From Rhodoferax sp. (GTDB taxonomy: Bacteria; Pseudomonadota; Gammaproteobacteria; Burkholderiales; Burkholderiaceae_C): a stretch of 64,000 nucleotides of DNA. Each line of letters starts with the position of its first letter. Position 1 is the stretch's first letter. The notes under the pieces are model-generated. The model saw only the letters and a list, made by a program, of their open reading frames with translations, was not told the origin of the DNA and made no database searches. The stretch lies in NCBI RefSeq assembly GCF_028714215.1, contig NZ_JAQTMS010000010.1:1-64000 (forward strand), read 5' to 3'. Positions 9,266 through 19,059 of this stretch are shown in pieces. Both the position numbers and the translations under genes were made by a program.

Positions 9266-10849
9266 TTACGCCTTCGCCACCGGGCGGGCCTGGAACAAGC
9301 CAGTGCAGGCGACCCGCGTTTCATCCTGGGGTGGCAACTTGGCGCACACGGCATTGAGCTGTGCCGTCAACTTGCGCAACACCGGAGCGTGCTGACCCTT
9401 GCTGTTCCAGGCGCGCAGGCTGTTTCCCATTTTTTCCAGGCCGCGCCGGTTGCGCTCGTAAAAGGTTTCCGGTACGGCATCGAGTTCGGCCAGTACGCCA
9501 GACGCCGCTTTTTCGATGCGCTGGGCATCCTGCGGCGCCAGTTCAATCAGACGATTCACGTAACCTACACCCCACTGCAAACGTGTGGCCGATCCCTTGG
9601 CCCCATTCCAGGCCTGCTCGGTCCAGTCGAGTGACCCCAGCTTGTCGCCGCGCTCCCTGGCATTGGCGGCCAGCACCAGCATGTGATAGTAGGGCGACAA
9701 CGCCTTCGGCAACTCGGCTTTCAGCAGGGCATCGGACTCGTCAAGCAGGCCCGCTTCGCTCAACAAATCAGCGGCATTGGGAATGACCGCCTGCCGTTCA
9801 TAAGTGCTGGTGGCCGCCTTGTCGGCAGCCACCACCGCGGCGCGCACCTGGGTCAGCAAGCCGGCCTCCAGCGCGGTCTTATCCGTTTTTGACCGGCTCA
9901 GTTTGGCCAGCGCCACCTTGGTCGACACAGCGGACAGGCGATCCGAGGTGGACAAACTGGCATCTTGAGCGAACTTGTCCAGCATCGTGTTGAAGCTCGC
10001 CAGCAGGCTGCTGCGCTCACTGCTGCCCGGCTGACTCAAAGCGGGCACGATCTCGGAGCCGTAATTCACCAGCACATCGAAATTGCTGCGCAACAAGGCC
10101 GCGTCGGCCAGAATCTGCTGCACGCGCTCCAGCGCAGCGGGCTTGTCCGGCAGCGTCGCCTTGTCCTGCGCGGCAGCCACAATCGCTTTCAGGGCCAGGC
10201 GCGAGGCAGTCTCGCGCTGCGCTGGCGGACATAACTGTGCGAGCTTGTGCAAGGTCGCCGCGCGTTCCTTTTGCGCCACCAACTGCGCTTCATCCTGATC
10301 CCATGAATAGAAAGCCAGCAGGCGCCAGGCTTCGGGCGACAGCGTGGCCGCCGAGCCCGCCAGCGCCGCCGTCACAGACTCCTTGGCCGAACTGCTGCCC
10401 GCCAAACCCAGGCCCAGCACCTCCATGTACTGGCTGGCCTCCACCTCGCCCGGTAGACGCGTCAACTCGCTGCCATCGGGCTTGAACAGAATCATGGTCG
10501 GGTAGCCGCGCACCTTGAATCGGGCACCCAGTTTCTGTGCCCCCTGCGTGTCGCCGTCCAGATAAACCGGCACGAACAACTTGCTGCGTTCAATGAAATC
10601 CTGGCGCTTGAAGACGGTGGCCTTGATCTGGTTGCAGGGCGGACACCAGACCGCCCCCCAGTACAAGAACACCGGCTTGTTGGCGGCCTTGGCCTGGGCA
10701 AAGATGGCATCGATATTGGCGCCTTCAGGCTTGACCCAGGCCACCGTGGCCGGCACCGCTAGCGCAGTGGATGCAACCGGCTCCGGCGCTTTGGAGCAGG
10801 CCGCCAGGAGCAAGGTCAAGATAGCAGTCACAACAAACAATCGGTTCAT
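9266..10849 (-). CDS. Thioredoxin-fold lipoprotein
   Basis: 527 aa. The start at 10849 is chosen for AGGAC 5 nt upstream and the lipoprotein signal that follows (LTLLLAAC, Cys18). A thioredoxin-like domain (about residues 40-150) carries the redox motif C69-P-P-C72 in 'GAVWCPPCNQ' and the cis-Pro strand 'RGYPTMILFKPDG'. The remaining 370 residues are alpha-helical, TPR-like and unassigned. The protein probably acts in the periplasm as a thiol:disulfide oxidoreductase or reductant carrier. The ribosome site lies just before the stop codon region of the upstream ABC ATPase gene, so the two are probably cotranscribed. The true substrate is unknown. Confidence 0.8.
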   Translation of the reverse strand: MNRLFVVTAILTLLLAACSKAPEPVASTALAVPATVAWVKPEGANIDAIFAQAKAANKPVFLYWGAVWCPPCNQIKATVFKRQDFIERSKLFVPVYLDGDTQGAQKLGARFKVRGYPTMILFKPDGSELTRLPGEVEASQYMEVLGLGLAGSSSAKESVTAALAGSAATLSPEAWRLLAFYSWDQDEAQLVAQKERAATLHKLAQLCPPAQRETASRLALKAIVAAAQDKATLPDKPAALERVQQILADAALLRSNFDVLVNYGSEIVPALSQPGSSERSSLLASFNTMLDKFAQDASLSTSDRLSAVSTKVALAKLSRSKTDKTALEAGLLTQVRAAVVAADKAATSTYERQAVIPNAADLLSEAGLLDESDALLKAELPKALSPYYHMLVLAANARERGDKLGSLDWTEQAWNGAKGSATRLQWGVGYVNRLIELAPQDAQRIEKAASGVLAELDAVPETFYERNRRGLEKMGNSLRAWNSKGQHAPVLRKLTAQLNAVCAKLPPQDETRVACTGLFQARPVAKA

Positions 10850-10859
10850 GCTGAAGTCC

Positions 10860-12536
10860 TTAAGCGGCCGCCACCAGGCCACGCGGAATGGCGCCCAGCA
10901 AATGCTGGGTGTAAGGGTGCTGCGGTCGGGCATAGATTTCCTCGGAACTGCCGCGCTCGACAATCCGGCCCTCGTTCATCACCAGAATCTCGTCGGCCAT
11001 GTATTTCACCACCGCCAGATCGTGGCTGATGAACATATAGGTCAGACCGAACTCCTCCTGCAAGTCCAGCAGCAGATTGAGCACCGTCGCCTGCACGCTG
11101 ACATCGAGGGCGCTGACGCTTTCGTCGCAGACAATGATCTCTGGCTTCATGGTCAGGCAGCGCGCGATCGCGATGCGCTGGCGCTGGCCACCCGAAAATT
11201 CGTGTGGGTACTTGCCGAAATCGTCCCGGCCCAAACCGACTTTTTCAATCAAGGCCAGTGCCAGCCGCGCCCGCTCGTCGTCGTTCTGGCCAATGCCATG
11301 AATGCGCATCGGCTCGATCAGGATCTGCCCCACCGTAAAGCGCGGGTTCAGACTGGCGTAGGGGTTCTGGAAAATGATCTGGATGCGGCTGCGGTAAACC
11401 CGCATCTGGGCGGCGCTGAGCTGCGCCAGATCCACCCCCTCGAACATGATGCTGCCGGCCGTGGCGTCGGTCAGCCTTGTCAGCATCATGCCGATGGTGG
11501 TCTTGCCGGAGCCCGACTCTCCCACCACGCCCAGGGTGCGGCCCTTGTACAGGGAGAAATCAGCCTGCTTGACGGCACTGAACACACTGCGCTTGAAGAG
11601 TCCGGTCTTGAGCGCGTAGTCCTTGCCCAGGCCTTTGACTTCCACCAGGGGTGCGTCACTGATCGGTGCGCAATGGCGCTGCTCGGTGATGATGGGGTTG
11701 TGGTTCATGATGTCATCAATCACCGGCAGCCGGCGCGGGCGCGTATCGAGCCGTGGCCGGCAGGCCAGCAAGGCCTGGGTGTAGCTGTCCTGCGGTGCAT
11801 TGAAGATGCGTGCCACATCACCGGCCTCGCGTACCTCGCCGTTGCGCATCACCACCACCTGGCTCGAAATTTCACCCACCAGGCCAAGGTCATGGCTGAT
11901 GAACAGAATGCTCATCTTCTGGCGCTGTTGCAGCTTGGCCAGCAGATCCATGATCTGGCGCTGCACCGTCACGTCCAGCGCCGTGGTCGGCTCGTCCGCA
12001 ATCAGCAGTTTCGGCTCGCAGGCAATGGCCATGGCAATCATGACGCGCTGCTGCTGCCCGCCAGAGAGTTCGAACGGATACGACTTGAGGCGTTCCCTGG
12101 GGTTGGGAATACCCACCTCGGTCATCAACTCCAGGGCCCGGTCCAGCGCCTGACGGGCACTCAGCCCGAGGTGAATGCGCAGCACTTCGGCAATCTGCTC
12201 ACCGACGGTGAAAACCGGGTTGAGCGAGCTCATGGGCTCCTGGAACACCACCGAAATATCCTTGCCACGCAGGCGCCGCATGTCTTCGATCGGGGCACCC
12301 AACAAGTCACGTCCGTTGTAAAGAATCTTGCTTTGCGGCGACAGCATGGCATTCTCCGGCAGCAGGCGCACGATGCTCATGGCGCTGACGCTCTTGCCGC
12401 TGCCAGATTCGCCAACCAGCGCTACCGTGCTGTTGGCCGGAACGTCAAAACTGACGCCGCGCACCGCCTCGGTGATCTCGGTCTTGCTCAGGCGGAAGGA
12501 AACCCGCAGGTCTTGCACGCTAATCAATGGGTTCAT
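10860..12536 (-). CDS. Fused two-domain peptide ABC transporter ATPase (YejF-like)
   Basis: 558 aa with two complete ATP-binding cassettes in tandem, as in YejF. The first has Walker A GESGSGKS (42-49), signature LSGGQQQR and Walker B 'LLIADEPT'. The second repeats GESGSGKT, FSGGQRQR and 'IIVCDES'. It powers import of microcin-like or oligopeptides through the two permeases encoded just upstream (16-nt gap). The start at 12536 (MNPLIS) matches the family; the frame upstream to 12590 overlaps the permease gene and is not needed. Confidence 0.93.
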   Translation of the reverse strand: MNPLISVQDLRVSFRLSKTEITEAVRGVSFDVPANSTVALVGESGSGKSVSAMSIVRLLPENAMLSPQSKILYNGRDLLGAPIEDMRRLRGKDISVVFQEPMSSLNPVFTVGEQIAEVLRIHLGLSARQALDRALELMTEVGIPNPRERLKSYPFELSGGQQQRVMIAMAIACEPKLLIADEPTTALDVTVQRQIMDLLAKLQQRQKMSILFISHDLGLVGEISSQVVVMRNGEVREAGDVARIFNAPQDSYTQALLACRPRLDTRPRRLPVIDDIMNHNPIITEQRHCAPISDAPLVEVKGLGKDYALKTGLFKRSVFSAVKQADFSLYKGRTLGVVGESGSGKTTIGMMLTRLTDATAGSIMFEGVDLAQLSAAQMRVYRSRIQIIFQNPYASLNPRFTVGQILIEPMRIHGIGQNDDERARLALALIEKVGLGRDDFGKYPHEFSGGQRQRIAIARCLTMKPEIIVCDESVSALDVSVQATVLNLLLDLQEEFGLTYMFISHDLAVVKYMADEILVMNEGRIVERGSSEEIYARPQHPYTQHLLGAIPRGLVAAA

Positions 12537-12552
12537 ATCTAGGTTTCCTTGA

Positions 12553-13623
12553 TCAACGGAGCTTCGGGTCCAGCGCATCGCGCAAGGCATCGGTCAGCAG
12601 GGCGAAAGCGGTGACAAAAGTGGCCATGAAGGCGGTGGCCGCCGCCAATTGCCACCACTTGCCCTGCACCAGCTCGGTCTGTGCTTCCGACAGCATGGTG
12701 CCCCAGCTCACCATGTCCAGCGGCACGCCCAGCCCCAGGTAAGACAGGATGACCTCGGCCTTGATAAAACCCACCACGTGCAGGCTCAGTTGCACCAATA
12801 TCACGTGGCTGATGTTGGGCAGGATGTGGGTGAACATGCGCGAGGCGTGCGAAGCACCAATTGCCTCGGCCGCCCGCACATACTCGCGCGCACGATGCTT
12901 CATGTACTCGGCGCGTACCAGTCGGTAAATGCCGGTCCACCCGACCAGACTCAGGATGATGACCACGGTCCAGACGCCACTGCCCAGCGTGCTCGCCAGC
13001 GGACCGGATTTGAGCACCGCCGCGAGCGCGAACACCAGCAGGATGTAGGGAATGGCGGTGAACACGTTGTAAACCCACTCCAGAAAATCACCCGCGCGCC
13101 CTCCGAAATAGCCGCCAATAGCGCCCAGAACGGTGCCGATCAGCGTAGCGAACAAGGCTGCCGTCAACCCCACCGTGATGGACACCTGCGCGCCTTTGAT
13201 CACCTTGCTGAACACGTCGCGGCCCTGTTGGTCAGCGCCAAAGAGCAGCGTGTCGGCCTTCACCGTCACCGTGGTCTTGAACTGGGCGGCGCGCTCGTCC
13301 CATTCCTTGTAGCGGGTGGCAAGCGGGTCCACGTCGCTGATGTCCACATTCGGACCGACAACGGTCTCCACAATCGCATTTTGCGTACCGTCGGCAATCT
13401 TGCCCACGAAGTGCGGCGCGGCAAACGGGATGCCCACCTCCTTCTGCCAGTCCCTGGCCACCAGGCCCAGTTGCGCCAGCAGCACCAGCACAATGAAGCA
13501 CAGGGTGATGTACAGGCTCACCATGCCGACACGGTCGTTCTTCAGGCGCAGCCAGGCCTGTTTCCAAACGCCTGGTGAACGGGGCAGAGTTTGCAGCAGT
13601 GGGGTGCTCATTTCGGTACTCAT
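12553..13623 (-). CDS. Peptide ABC transporter permease (YejE/DppC-like)
   Basis: 356 aa inner-membrane permease. An N-terminal helix precedes a large periplasmic insertion (about residues 60-145), typical of YejE. Then comes the BPD transmembrane domain with the EAA-type loop 'EYVRAAEAIGASHASRMFTHILPN'. The start overlaps the stop of the upstream permease (ATGA, 13620-13623), so translation is coupled. A second Met four codons in (13611) is an alternative start. Confidence 0.92.
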   Translation of the reverse strand: MSTEMSTPLLQTLPRSPGVWKQAWLRLKNDRVGMVSLYITLCFIVLVLLAQLGLVARDWQKEVGIPFAAPHFVGKIADGTQNAIVETVVGPNVDISDVDPLATRYKEWDERAAQFKTTVTVKADTLLFGADQQGRDVFSKVIKGAQVSITVGLTAALFATLIGTVLGAIGGYFGGRAGDFLEWVYNVFTAIPYILLVFALAAVLKSGPLASTLGSGVWTVVIILSLVGWTGIYRLVRAEYMKHRAREYVRAAEAIGASHASRMFTHILPNISHVILVQLSLHVVGFIKAEVILSYLGLGVPLDMVSWGTMLSEAQTELVQGKWWQLAAATAFMATFVTAFALLTDALRDALDPKLR

Positions 13624-14558
13624 TTCAGCGTCACCCTTGGATCAACAAACTTGTACAAGACATCGGTAATCAGGTTGATCAACATCGTCAGCGCCGACAG
13701 GTAAACCGTGGCAGCCTGAATCACGGGGTAGTCACTGCGGTTGACGGCAACCAGAATCTCCCGGCCCAAACCGGGAATCGAGAAAAATACTTCAATCAAG
13801 AATGAGCCGATGAAAACACCCGGCAAACCAGTGGCCACATTGGTCAGGATGGGGATCATGGCGTTGCGCAACACGTGTTTGAGGAGGATGGTGTTTTCCG
13901 TGACGCCTTTGGCACGGGCGGTGCGAACATAGTCCTGGCCGATTTCGTCCAGAAAAAAGCTGCGGTACAGGCGTGTTTCTGGCGCCAGACTGACCAGCAC
14001 TGCCAGAAACACCGGCAGCGGCGCATAGGTGGTGAGGTTTGTCCAAACGCTGTTGCTCCAGCCTTGTACCGGGAACCAGCCGAGAACAAACCCAAACAAA
14101 TACTGGCCGACGATGATGTAAACCAGAAAACTCACCGATAGCGCGACGGTGGTGACGATCATGATGACCCGGTCCGTCAGACTGCCGCGCACATAAGCCA
14201 CTGCCAGACCGGCGCCTATGGCCAGCACCACTCCAAACAGCAGGATCGGGATCATGATGGTCAGCGTGGCCGGCAGGCGCGTGGCGAAAATGTCGGAGAT
14301 GGCCTCGTTGGTGGTCCAGCTCTTACCCCAGTTGAAGGTAAAGACCTGTTGCACAAAAACCCAGAGTTGTTCCCACACCGACTTGTCCAGCCCCAATTGC
14401 GCTCGCAAGGACGCTATGCGTTCGGGCGAAGCCTTCAAACCGGCCATGATCTCGACCGGATCGCCGCCAAACAGCTTGAAAAGGAAGAAGATCAGCAGAA
14501 TCACCCCCAACAGTGTGGGGATCATTTGCCAGATGCGTCGCAGGATGTAGGAAAACAT
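13620..14558 (-). CDS. Peptide ABC transporter permease (YejB/DppB-like)
   Basis: 312 aa, six predicted membrane helices. N-terminal 'MFSYILRRIWQMIPTLLGV' is typical of DppB/YejB, and the EAA loop reads 'DYVRTARAKGVTENTILLKHVLRN'. First gene of the minus-strand operon permease-permease-ATPase-thioredoxin. It diverges from the binding-protein gene at 14650 across 91 bp. The matching binding protein is probably the 14650 product, which is also Yej-like. Confidence 0.92.
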   Translation of the reverse strand: MFSYILRRIWQMIPTLLGVILLIFFLFKLFGGDPVEIMAGLKASPERIASLRAQLGLDKSVWEQLWVFVQQVFTFNWGKSWTTNEAISDIFATRLPATLTIMIPILLFGVVLAIGAGLAVAYVRGSLTDRVIMIVTTVALSVSFLVYIIVGQYLFGFVLGWFPVQGWSNSVWTNLTTYAPLPVFLAVLVSLAPETRLYRSFFLDEIGQDYVRTARAKGVTENTILLKHVLRNAMIPILTNVATGLPGVFIGSFLIEVFFSIPGLGREILVAVNRSDYPVIQAATVYLSALTMLINLITDVLYKFVDPRVTLK

Positions 14559-14649
14559 ATTTTTGTCCGCTTGGGGGAAACGCCCATGGATTTACTATCC
14601 GGGGCGATTATGCTTGCACCCGTTCGGATCGGTATTGGTGTTTCCTACT

Positions 14650-16458
14650 ATGAAAATTGATTTATTACGCTTTCTTTGCTGTGCCTGCGTACTTCTGACC
14701 GGCGTAGACAGCGTCCTGGCGCAGAACAAGCCGCCTGAAAAAGTACTGCGTTATGCGTTTGAAATTGCCGAAACGGGATTCGATCCGGCGCAGATTTCCG
14801 ACTACTACTCGCGCACCGCCACCGAGAACATGTTTGACGCGCTGTACCGTTATGACTACTTGGCGCGGCCCGCCAAGGTGGTGCCCAACGTGGCAGACGG
14901 CATGCCGGTCATCAGCGACGATTTCAAGACCTTCACGGTCAAGGTCAAGCCTGGCATCTATTTTGCCGACGACCCGGCCTTTGGCGGCAAGAAGCGCGAG
15001 CTGACGGCGCTGGATTTTGTTTACAGCTTCAAACGGATCTTTGACCCCAAGACCAAGAGCCAGAGCTATTCCGATCTGGAGCAAATCAATTTGCTGGGCA
15101 TGGATGACTTGCGCCGCGCCGCTGAGAAACCCGGTGCTGCCTTCAACTACGACAGCGAAGTGGAAGGCCTGCGCGCGCTGGACCGCTACACCATCCAGTT
15201 CAGGATGAAGGAGCCGCAACCGCGCTTCGTTTATCTGCTGTCGGAGTCCAGCATCCTGGGTGCCGTGGCGCGCGAGGTGGCGGAAAAGTACGGCGACAAG
15301 ATCATGGAGCACCCGGTGGGCACCGGACCCTTCAAGCTGGACCAGTGGACGCGTTCCTCCAAAATCACGTTCGTGCGAAACCCCAACTTCCGCGAGGAGT
15401 TCTACGAGGCCGACCCTCCCGCCGACGACCCGTTGTCGCAGGAAATCTACCGCCAGATGAAGGGCAAGCGCATCCCGATTGTGGACAAGGTGGAGATTTC
15501 GATCATCGATGAAGTACAGCCGCGCTGGCTCTCGTTCCTGGGCAATGAGCATGACTTTCTGATGTACCTGCCCGCCCAATTTGCCAACCAGGCGATCCCC
15601 AACAACAAGCTGGCCCCCAATCTGGTCAAGAAAGGTATACGCATCGAACGCTATGCGGCACCCGAATTGACCTTCTCCTACTTCAACATGGAAAACCCCA
15701 CGGTAGGGGGCAACGCAGTCGACAAGGTGGCACTGCGCCGTGCCATTGCGCTGGCCTACAACACGGAAGAGGAAATTCGCCTGCCCCGGCGCAACCAGGC
15801 CATACCGGCCCAAGGCGTCATTCCGCCCAACACCTGGGGCTACGATCCCAAGTTCAAATCCGAGATGAGCGACTACAACCCGGCCCGCGCCAAAGCACTG
15901 TTGGACATGTTCGGTTATGTGGACAAGGACGGCGACGGCTGGCGCGACATGCCCGACGGCAAACCGCTGATACTGGAATATGCAACCTCACCCTCTGCAG
16001 CAGATCGCGAACTCAACGAAGTGTGGAAGAAGAGCATGACGGCGGTGGGCATCCAAATCGTGTTCAAAACCGCCAAGTGGCCCGAGAACCTGAAGGCCGC
16101 GCGCGCCGGCAAGTTGATGATGTGGGGATTGGGCAACTCGGCCTCATCGCCTGATGGCGGCAGCTTTTTGGACTTTGGGTACAGCCCGCAAAAGTTCGAA
16201 GGCAATCTGGCGGCTTTCCAGAACGACGAATACGACAAACTCTACCGCCAGCAGGTGGTCATGCCCGATGGCCCGGAGCGTCTGGCCCTCATGCGGCAGA
16301 TGGTCAAGATTCTGGTGGCCTATATGCCCTACAAGTTCAACACCCACCGCATCCGCACCGACATGATCCAGCCTTGGCTGCTGGGTTACCGGCGTCATCC
16401 GACATCGCGGGCATTTTGGCGCTACGTGGACATTGACACCAGCAAGCTGCCCAAGTGA
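14650..16458 (+). CDS. Extracellular solute-binding protein family 5 (YejA-like)
   Basis: 602 aa periplasmic peptide-binding protein. The start at 14650 (MKIDLL) gives a clean signal peptide cut after VLAQ; the frame upstream to 14563 is part of the divergent promoter region. Family features are 'NMFDALYRYDYLARPAKVVPNVADG' at the N-terminus, 'PVGTGPFKL' in the middle, and a conserved tail 'HRIRTDMIQPWLLGYRRHP'. It is longer than OppA and closer to YejA, so it probably serves the divergent Yej-like permeases. It is also the first gene before oppA, only 47 bp away. Confidence 0.88.
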   Translation: MKIDLLRFLCCACVLLTGVDSVLAQNKPPEKVLRYAFEIAETGFDPAQISDYYSRTATENMFDALYRYDYLARPAKVVPNVADGMPVISDDFKTFTVKVKPGIYFADDPAFGGKKRELTALDFVYSFKRIFDPKTKSQSYSDLEQINLLGMDDLRRAAEKPGAAFNYDSEVEGLRALDRYTIQFRMKEPQPRFVYLLSESSILGAVAREVAEKYGDKIMEHPVGTGPFKLDQWTRSSKITFVRNPNFREEFYEADPPADDPLSQEIYRQMKGKRIPIVDKVEISIIDEVQPRWLSFLGNEHDFLMYLPAQFANQAIPNNKLAPNLVKKGIRIERYAAPELTFSYFNMENPTVGGNAVDKVALRRAIALAYNTEEEIRLPRRNQAIPAQGVIPPNTWGYDPKFKSEMSDYNPARAKALLDMFGYVDKDGDGWRDMPDGKPLILEYATSPSAADRELNEVWKKSMTAVGIQIVFKTAKWPENLKAARAGKLMMWGLGNSASSPDGGSFLDFGYSPQKFEGNLAAFQNDEYDKLYRQQVVMPDGPERLALMRQMVKILVAYMPYKFNTHRIRTDMIQPWLLGYRRHPTSRAFWRYVDIDTSKLPK

Positions 16459-16505
16459 TGCGGCCAGGCCGGCACGCGATAATCAGGAAAAACAGGAACC
16501 CAACC

Positions 16506-18119
16506 ATGAACCCAGTTTTGCAGCAATCCGTCGTTGCGCTGACGCTTGCCACCGCCTTGATCGTCACCAGCCAGGCGGCGACCATCCCCAAGGGTGTGCC
16601 ATTGCACGCCACCCAGACTTTGATCCGCAACAACGGCTCCGAGCCCGAATCGCTGGACCCGGCGATCGCCGAGTCGGTCGGTGCCAACAACCTGACGCGC
16701 GATCTGTTCGAAGGCCTGACGGCCAATGACGAAGCCGGCAAAACCGTGCCCGGCGTGGCCGAGAGCTGGAAGCAGACCGACAACACCACCTGGGTCTTCA
16801 AGCTACGCAAGAACGCCAAATGGTCCAATGGCGACCCGGTCACGGCAGACGATTTCGTGTTCGGCATCCGTCGCTTTGTCGACCCCAAGACGGCGTCCAC
16901 CTACGCCGCCACCTTCGGTCATTTCCTGCTCAACGGTGCCGAGATTGTCAAGGGCAGCAAGCCGCCGACCGACATCGGCGTGAAAGCCATCGACAAGAAT
17001 ACGCTGGAAGTCAAGACCGCCTTCCCGGTCACCTTTCTGCCAGAGTTGATGAGCAACAACAACCTGGGTCCGGTGCACAAAGCCTCGATCGAAAAATATG
17101 GCAAGGACTGGACCAAGCCCGGCAAGCTGGTGAGCAACGGCGCCTACGTGCTCAAGGATTGGCAGGTCAACAACCGTGTGGTGATCGAGAAAAACCCGCA
17201 GTACTGGGATGCCACCAACGTGCAACTGACCCGGGTCACCTACCTCCCGATCGAGGATGGCAATGCCGACGTCAAGCTGTACGAGTCGGGTGAGAACGAG
17301 TGGGTCTACCAATTGCCCCCTGGCACCTATGAGAAGTACAAGGTCCAGTACCCCAAGGAAATTCGCAATGCACCCATGATTGGTTTGCGTTATTACTCCT
17401 ACCAGACCCAGGATCCGGCGTTCAAGGATGTGCGCGTGCGCAAGGCCTTGTCGATGGTGATTGACCGCGACATCCTGTCGCAGCGCGTGACGGCCGATGG
17501 TCAAGCCCCGGCCTACAGCGTGATGGTCAAGGGCACCCGCGGCGCCGACGTGACGCCTTATGAATGGGCCAGCTGGCCGATGGCCAAACGTGTCGCGGAG
17601 GCCAAGAGCCTGCTGCAGCAAGCCGGCGTCAAGCCGGGATCGAAGTTTGTGTTCTCCTACAACACCAGCGAATACCACAAGAAAATGGCGGTCTTTGCGG
17701 CCTCGGAATGGAAATCCAAGCTGGGTCTGGATATCGAGACCGAAAGCATGGAGTTCAAGGTGCTGCTGAAAAAGCGCCATGACGGCACCTTCCAGATGGC
17801 GCGCAACGGCTGGCTGGCCGACTACAACGATGCCAGTACCTTCCTGGCCCTGATCGAATGCGATTCGGACCAGAACAACAACTTCAACTGCAACCGCCAG
17901 GCGCAGCAGTTGATCAGCCAGGGCTCGCAAAGCACGGACCCGGCCAAGCGCCAGGCACTGCTGACGCAGGCCTCCAAAATGATCATGGAAGACTACCCCA
18001 TCATTCCGCTGCTGCAATACTCGCTACCGCGCCTGGTCAAAGCCTATGTCGGCGGCTATTCTCTCGAAAACGCGCAAGACCGCTTCCGCTCCAAAGACCT
18101 GTACATCATCAAGCACTGA
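16506..18119 (+). CDS. oppA: Oligopeptide ABC transporter, periplasmic binding protein OppA
   Basis: 537 aa. The start at 16506 (MNPVLQ) has AGGAAC 5 nt upstream and gives a signal peptide cut after SQAA. Domain pattern of OppA/MppA: 'GSEPESLDPAIAESVGANNLTRDLFEGL', 'PVTADDFVFGIRRFVDPKTAS', 'LVSNGAYVLKDWQVN', 'DVRVRKALSMVIDRD', 'ARNGWLADYNDASTFL'. It captures short peptides (classically 2-5 residues) for OppBCDF, whose four genes follow in order. Confidence 0.93.
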   Translation: MNPVLQQSVVALTLATALIVTSQAATIPKGVPLHATQTLIRNNGSEPESLDPAIAESVGANNLTRDLFEGLTANDEAGKTVPGVAESWKQTDNTTWVFKLRKNAKWSNGDPVTADDFVFGIRRFVDPKTASTYAATFGHFLLNGAEIVKGSKPPTDIGVKAIDKNTLEVKTAFPVTFLPELMSNNNLGPVHKASIEKYGKDWTKPGKLVSNGAYVLKDWQVNNRVVIEKNPQYWDATNVQLTRVTYLPIEDGNADVKLYESGENEWVYQLPPGTYEKYKVQYPKEIRNAPMIGLRYYSYQTQDPAFKDVRVRKALSMVIDRDILSQRVTADGQAPAYSVMVKGTRGADVTPYEWASWPMAKRVAEAKSLLQQAGVKPGSKFVFSYNTSEYHKKMAVFAASEWKSKLGLDIETESMEFKVLLKKRHDGTFQMARNGWLADYNDASTFLALIECDSDQNNNFNCNRQAQQLISQGSQSTDPAKRQALLTQASKMIMEDYPIIPLLQYSLPRLVKAYVGGYSLENAQDRFRSKDLYIIKH

Positions 18120-18129
18120 GTCCTGAGCG

Positions 18130-19050
18130 ATGTGGTCTTACACCCTGCGCCGGGTTCTGGCGGCGATTCCGACCATGTTGGTGGTCATTACCGTTTGCTA
18201 TCTTCTGCTGCATGCCACACCGGGTGGACCGTTTGACAGCGAACGCAAGGTATCGGCCGCCGTGCTGGCCAACCTGCAGGCCAAATACCACCTGGACCTG
18301 CCCATGTGGCAGCAATACCTGCTGTACCTGAAGAGCTTGCTGCATGGCGATCTGGGCGCCTCGTTTCGCTACGCCGACTGGTCCGTCAACGATCTGGTGG
18401 CCAGCGCGCTGCCGGTGTCGGCGACCATCGGCGGCGGCTCCCTGCTGCTGTCGGTGTTCATCGGCGTGGCCCTGGGCATTGTCGCGGCCTTGCGGCAGAA
18501 CAGCGTGGCGGACCATCTGGTGATGCTGATCGGCAACGTCGGCAGCGCGGTGCCCAGCTTTGTGCTGGGGCCGGTGCTGATCATCGTGTTTGCAATTTTG
18601 TTCAAATGGTTGCCGGCCGGCGGCTGGAATGATTTCGAGCCGCGCTACATGGTGCTGCCGATGGCGCTGCTGACCTTCATCAATGTCTCGACCATCGGGC
18701 GTGTCATGCGCGGCAGCCTGATCGAGGTGATGCACAGCAACTTCATCCGCACCGCGCGCGCCAAGGGCTTGCCGACGCGGGTCGTGGTGCTGCGCCACGC
18801 CCTCAAACCGGCGCTGCTGCCGGTGGTGTCCTTGCTGGGGCCACTGGCCATCTCTTCCATTACCTCCGCCCTGGTCACAGAAACCGTATTCTCCCTGCCC
18901 GGCCTGGGCAAGCTGATCGTCAATGGCGCCGGCAACCGGGACTACACCCTGGTGCTGGGCCTGGTGGTGCTGATCACGGTGCTGACCGTCGCCCTGAATC
19001 TGCTGGTCGATCTGGCCTACGCCTGGCTGGACCCGAAGATTCGCTATTGA
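18130..19050 (+). CDS. oppB: Oligopeptide ABC transporter permease OppB
   Basis: 306 aa, six membrane helices. N-terminal 'MWSYTLRRVLAAIPTMLVVI' and EAA loop 'NFIRTARAKGLPTRVVVLRHALKPALLPV' are typical of OppB. It begins 10 nt after the oppA stop codon and is followed by oppC after 9 nt. Confidence 0.95.
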   Translation: MWSYTLRRVLAAIPTMLVVITVCYLLLHATPGGPFDSERKVSAAVLANLQAKYHLDLPMWQQYLLYLKSLLHGDLGASFRYADWSVNDLVASALPVSATIGGGSLLLSVFIGVALGIVAALRQNSVADHLVMLIGNVGSAVPSFVLGPVLIIVFAILFKWLPAGGWNDFEPRYMVLPMALLTFINVSTIGRVMRGSLIEVMHSNFIRTARAKGLPTRVVVLRHALKPALLPVVSLLGPLAISSITSALVTETVFSLPGLGKLIVNGAGNRDYTLVLGLVVLITVLTVALNLLVDLAYAWLDPKIRY

Positions 19051-19059
19051 ACGCCGCCG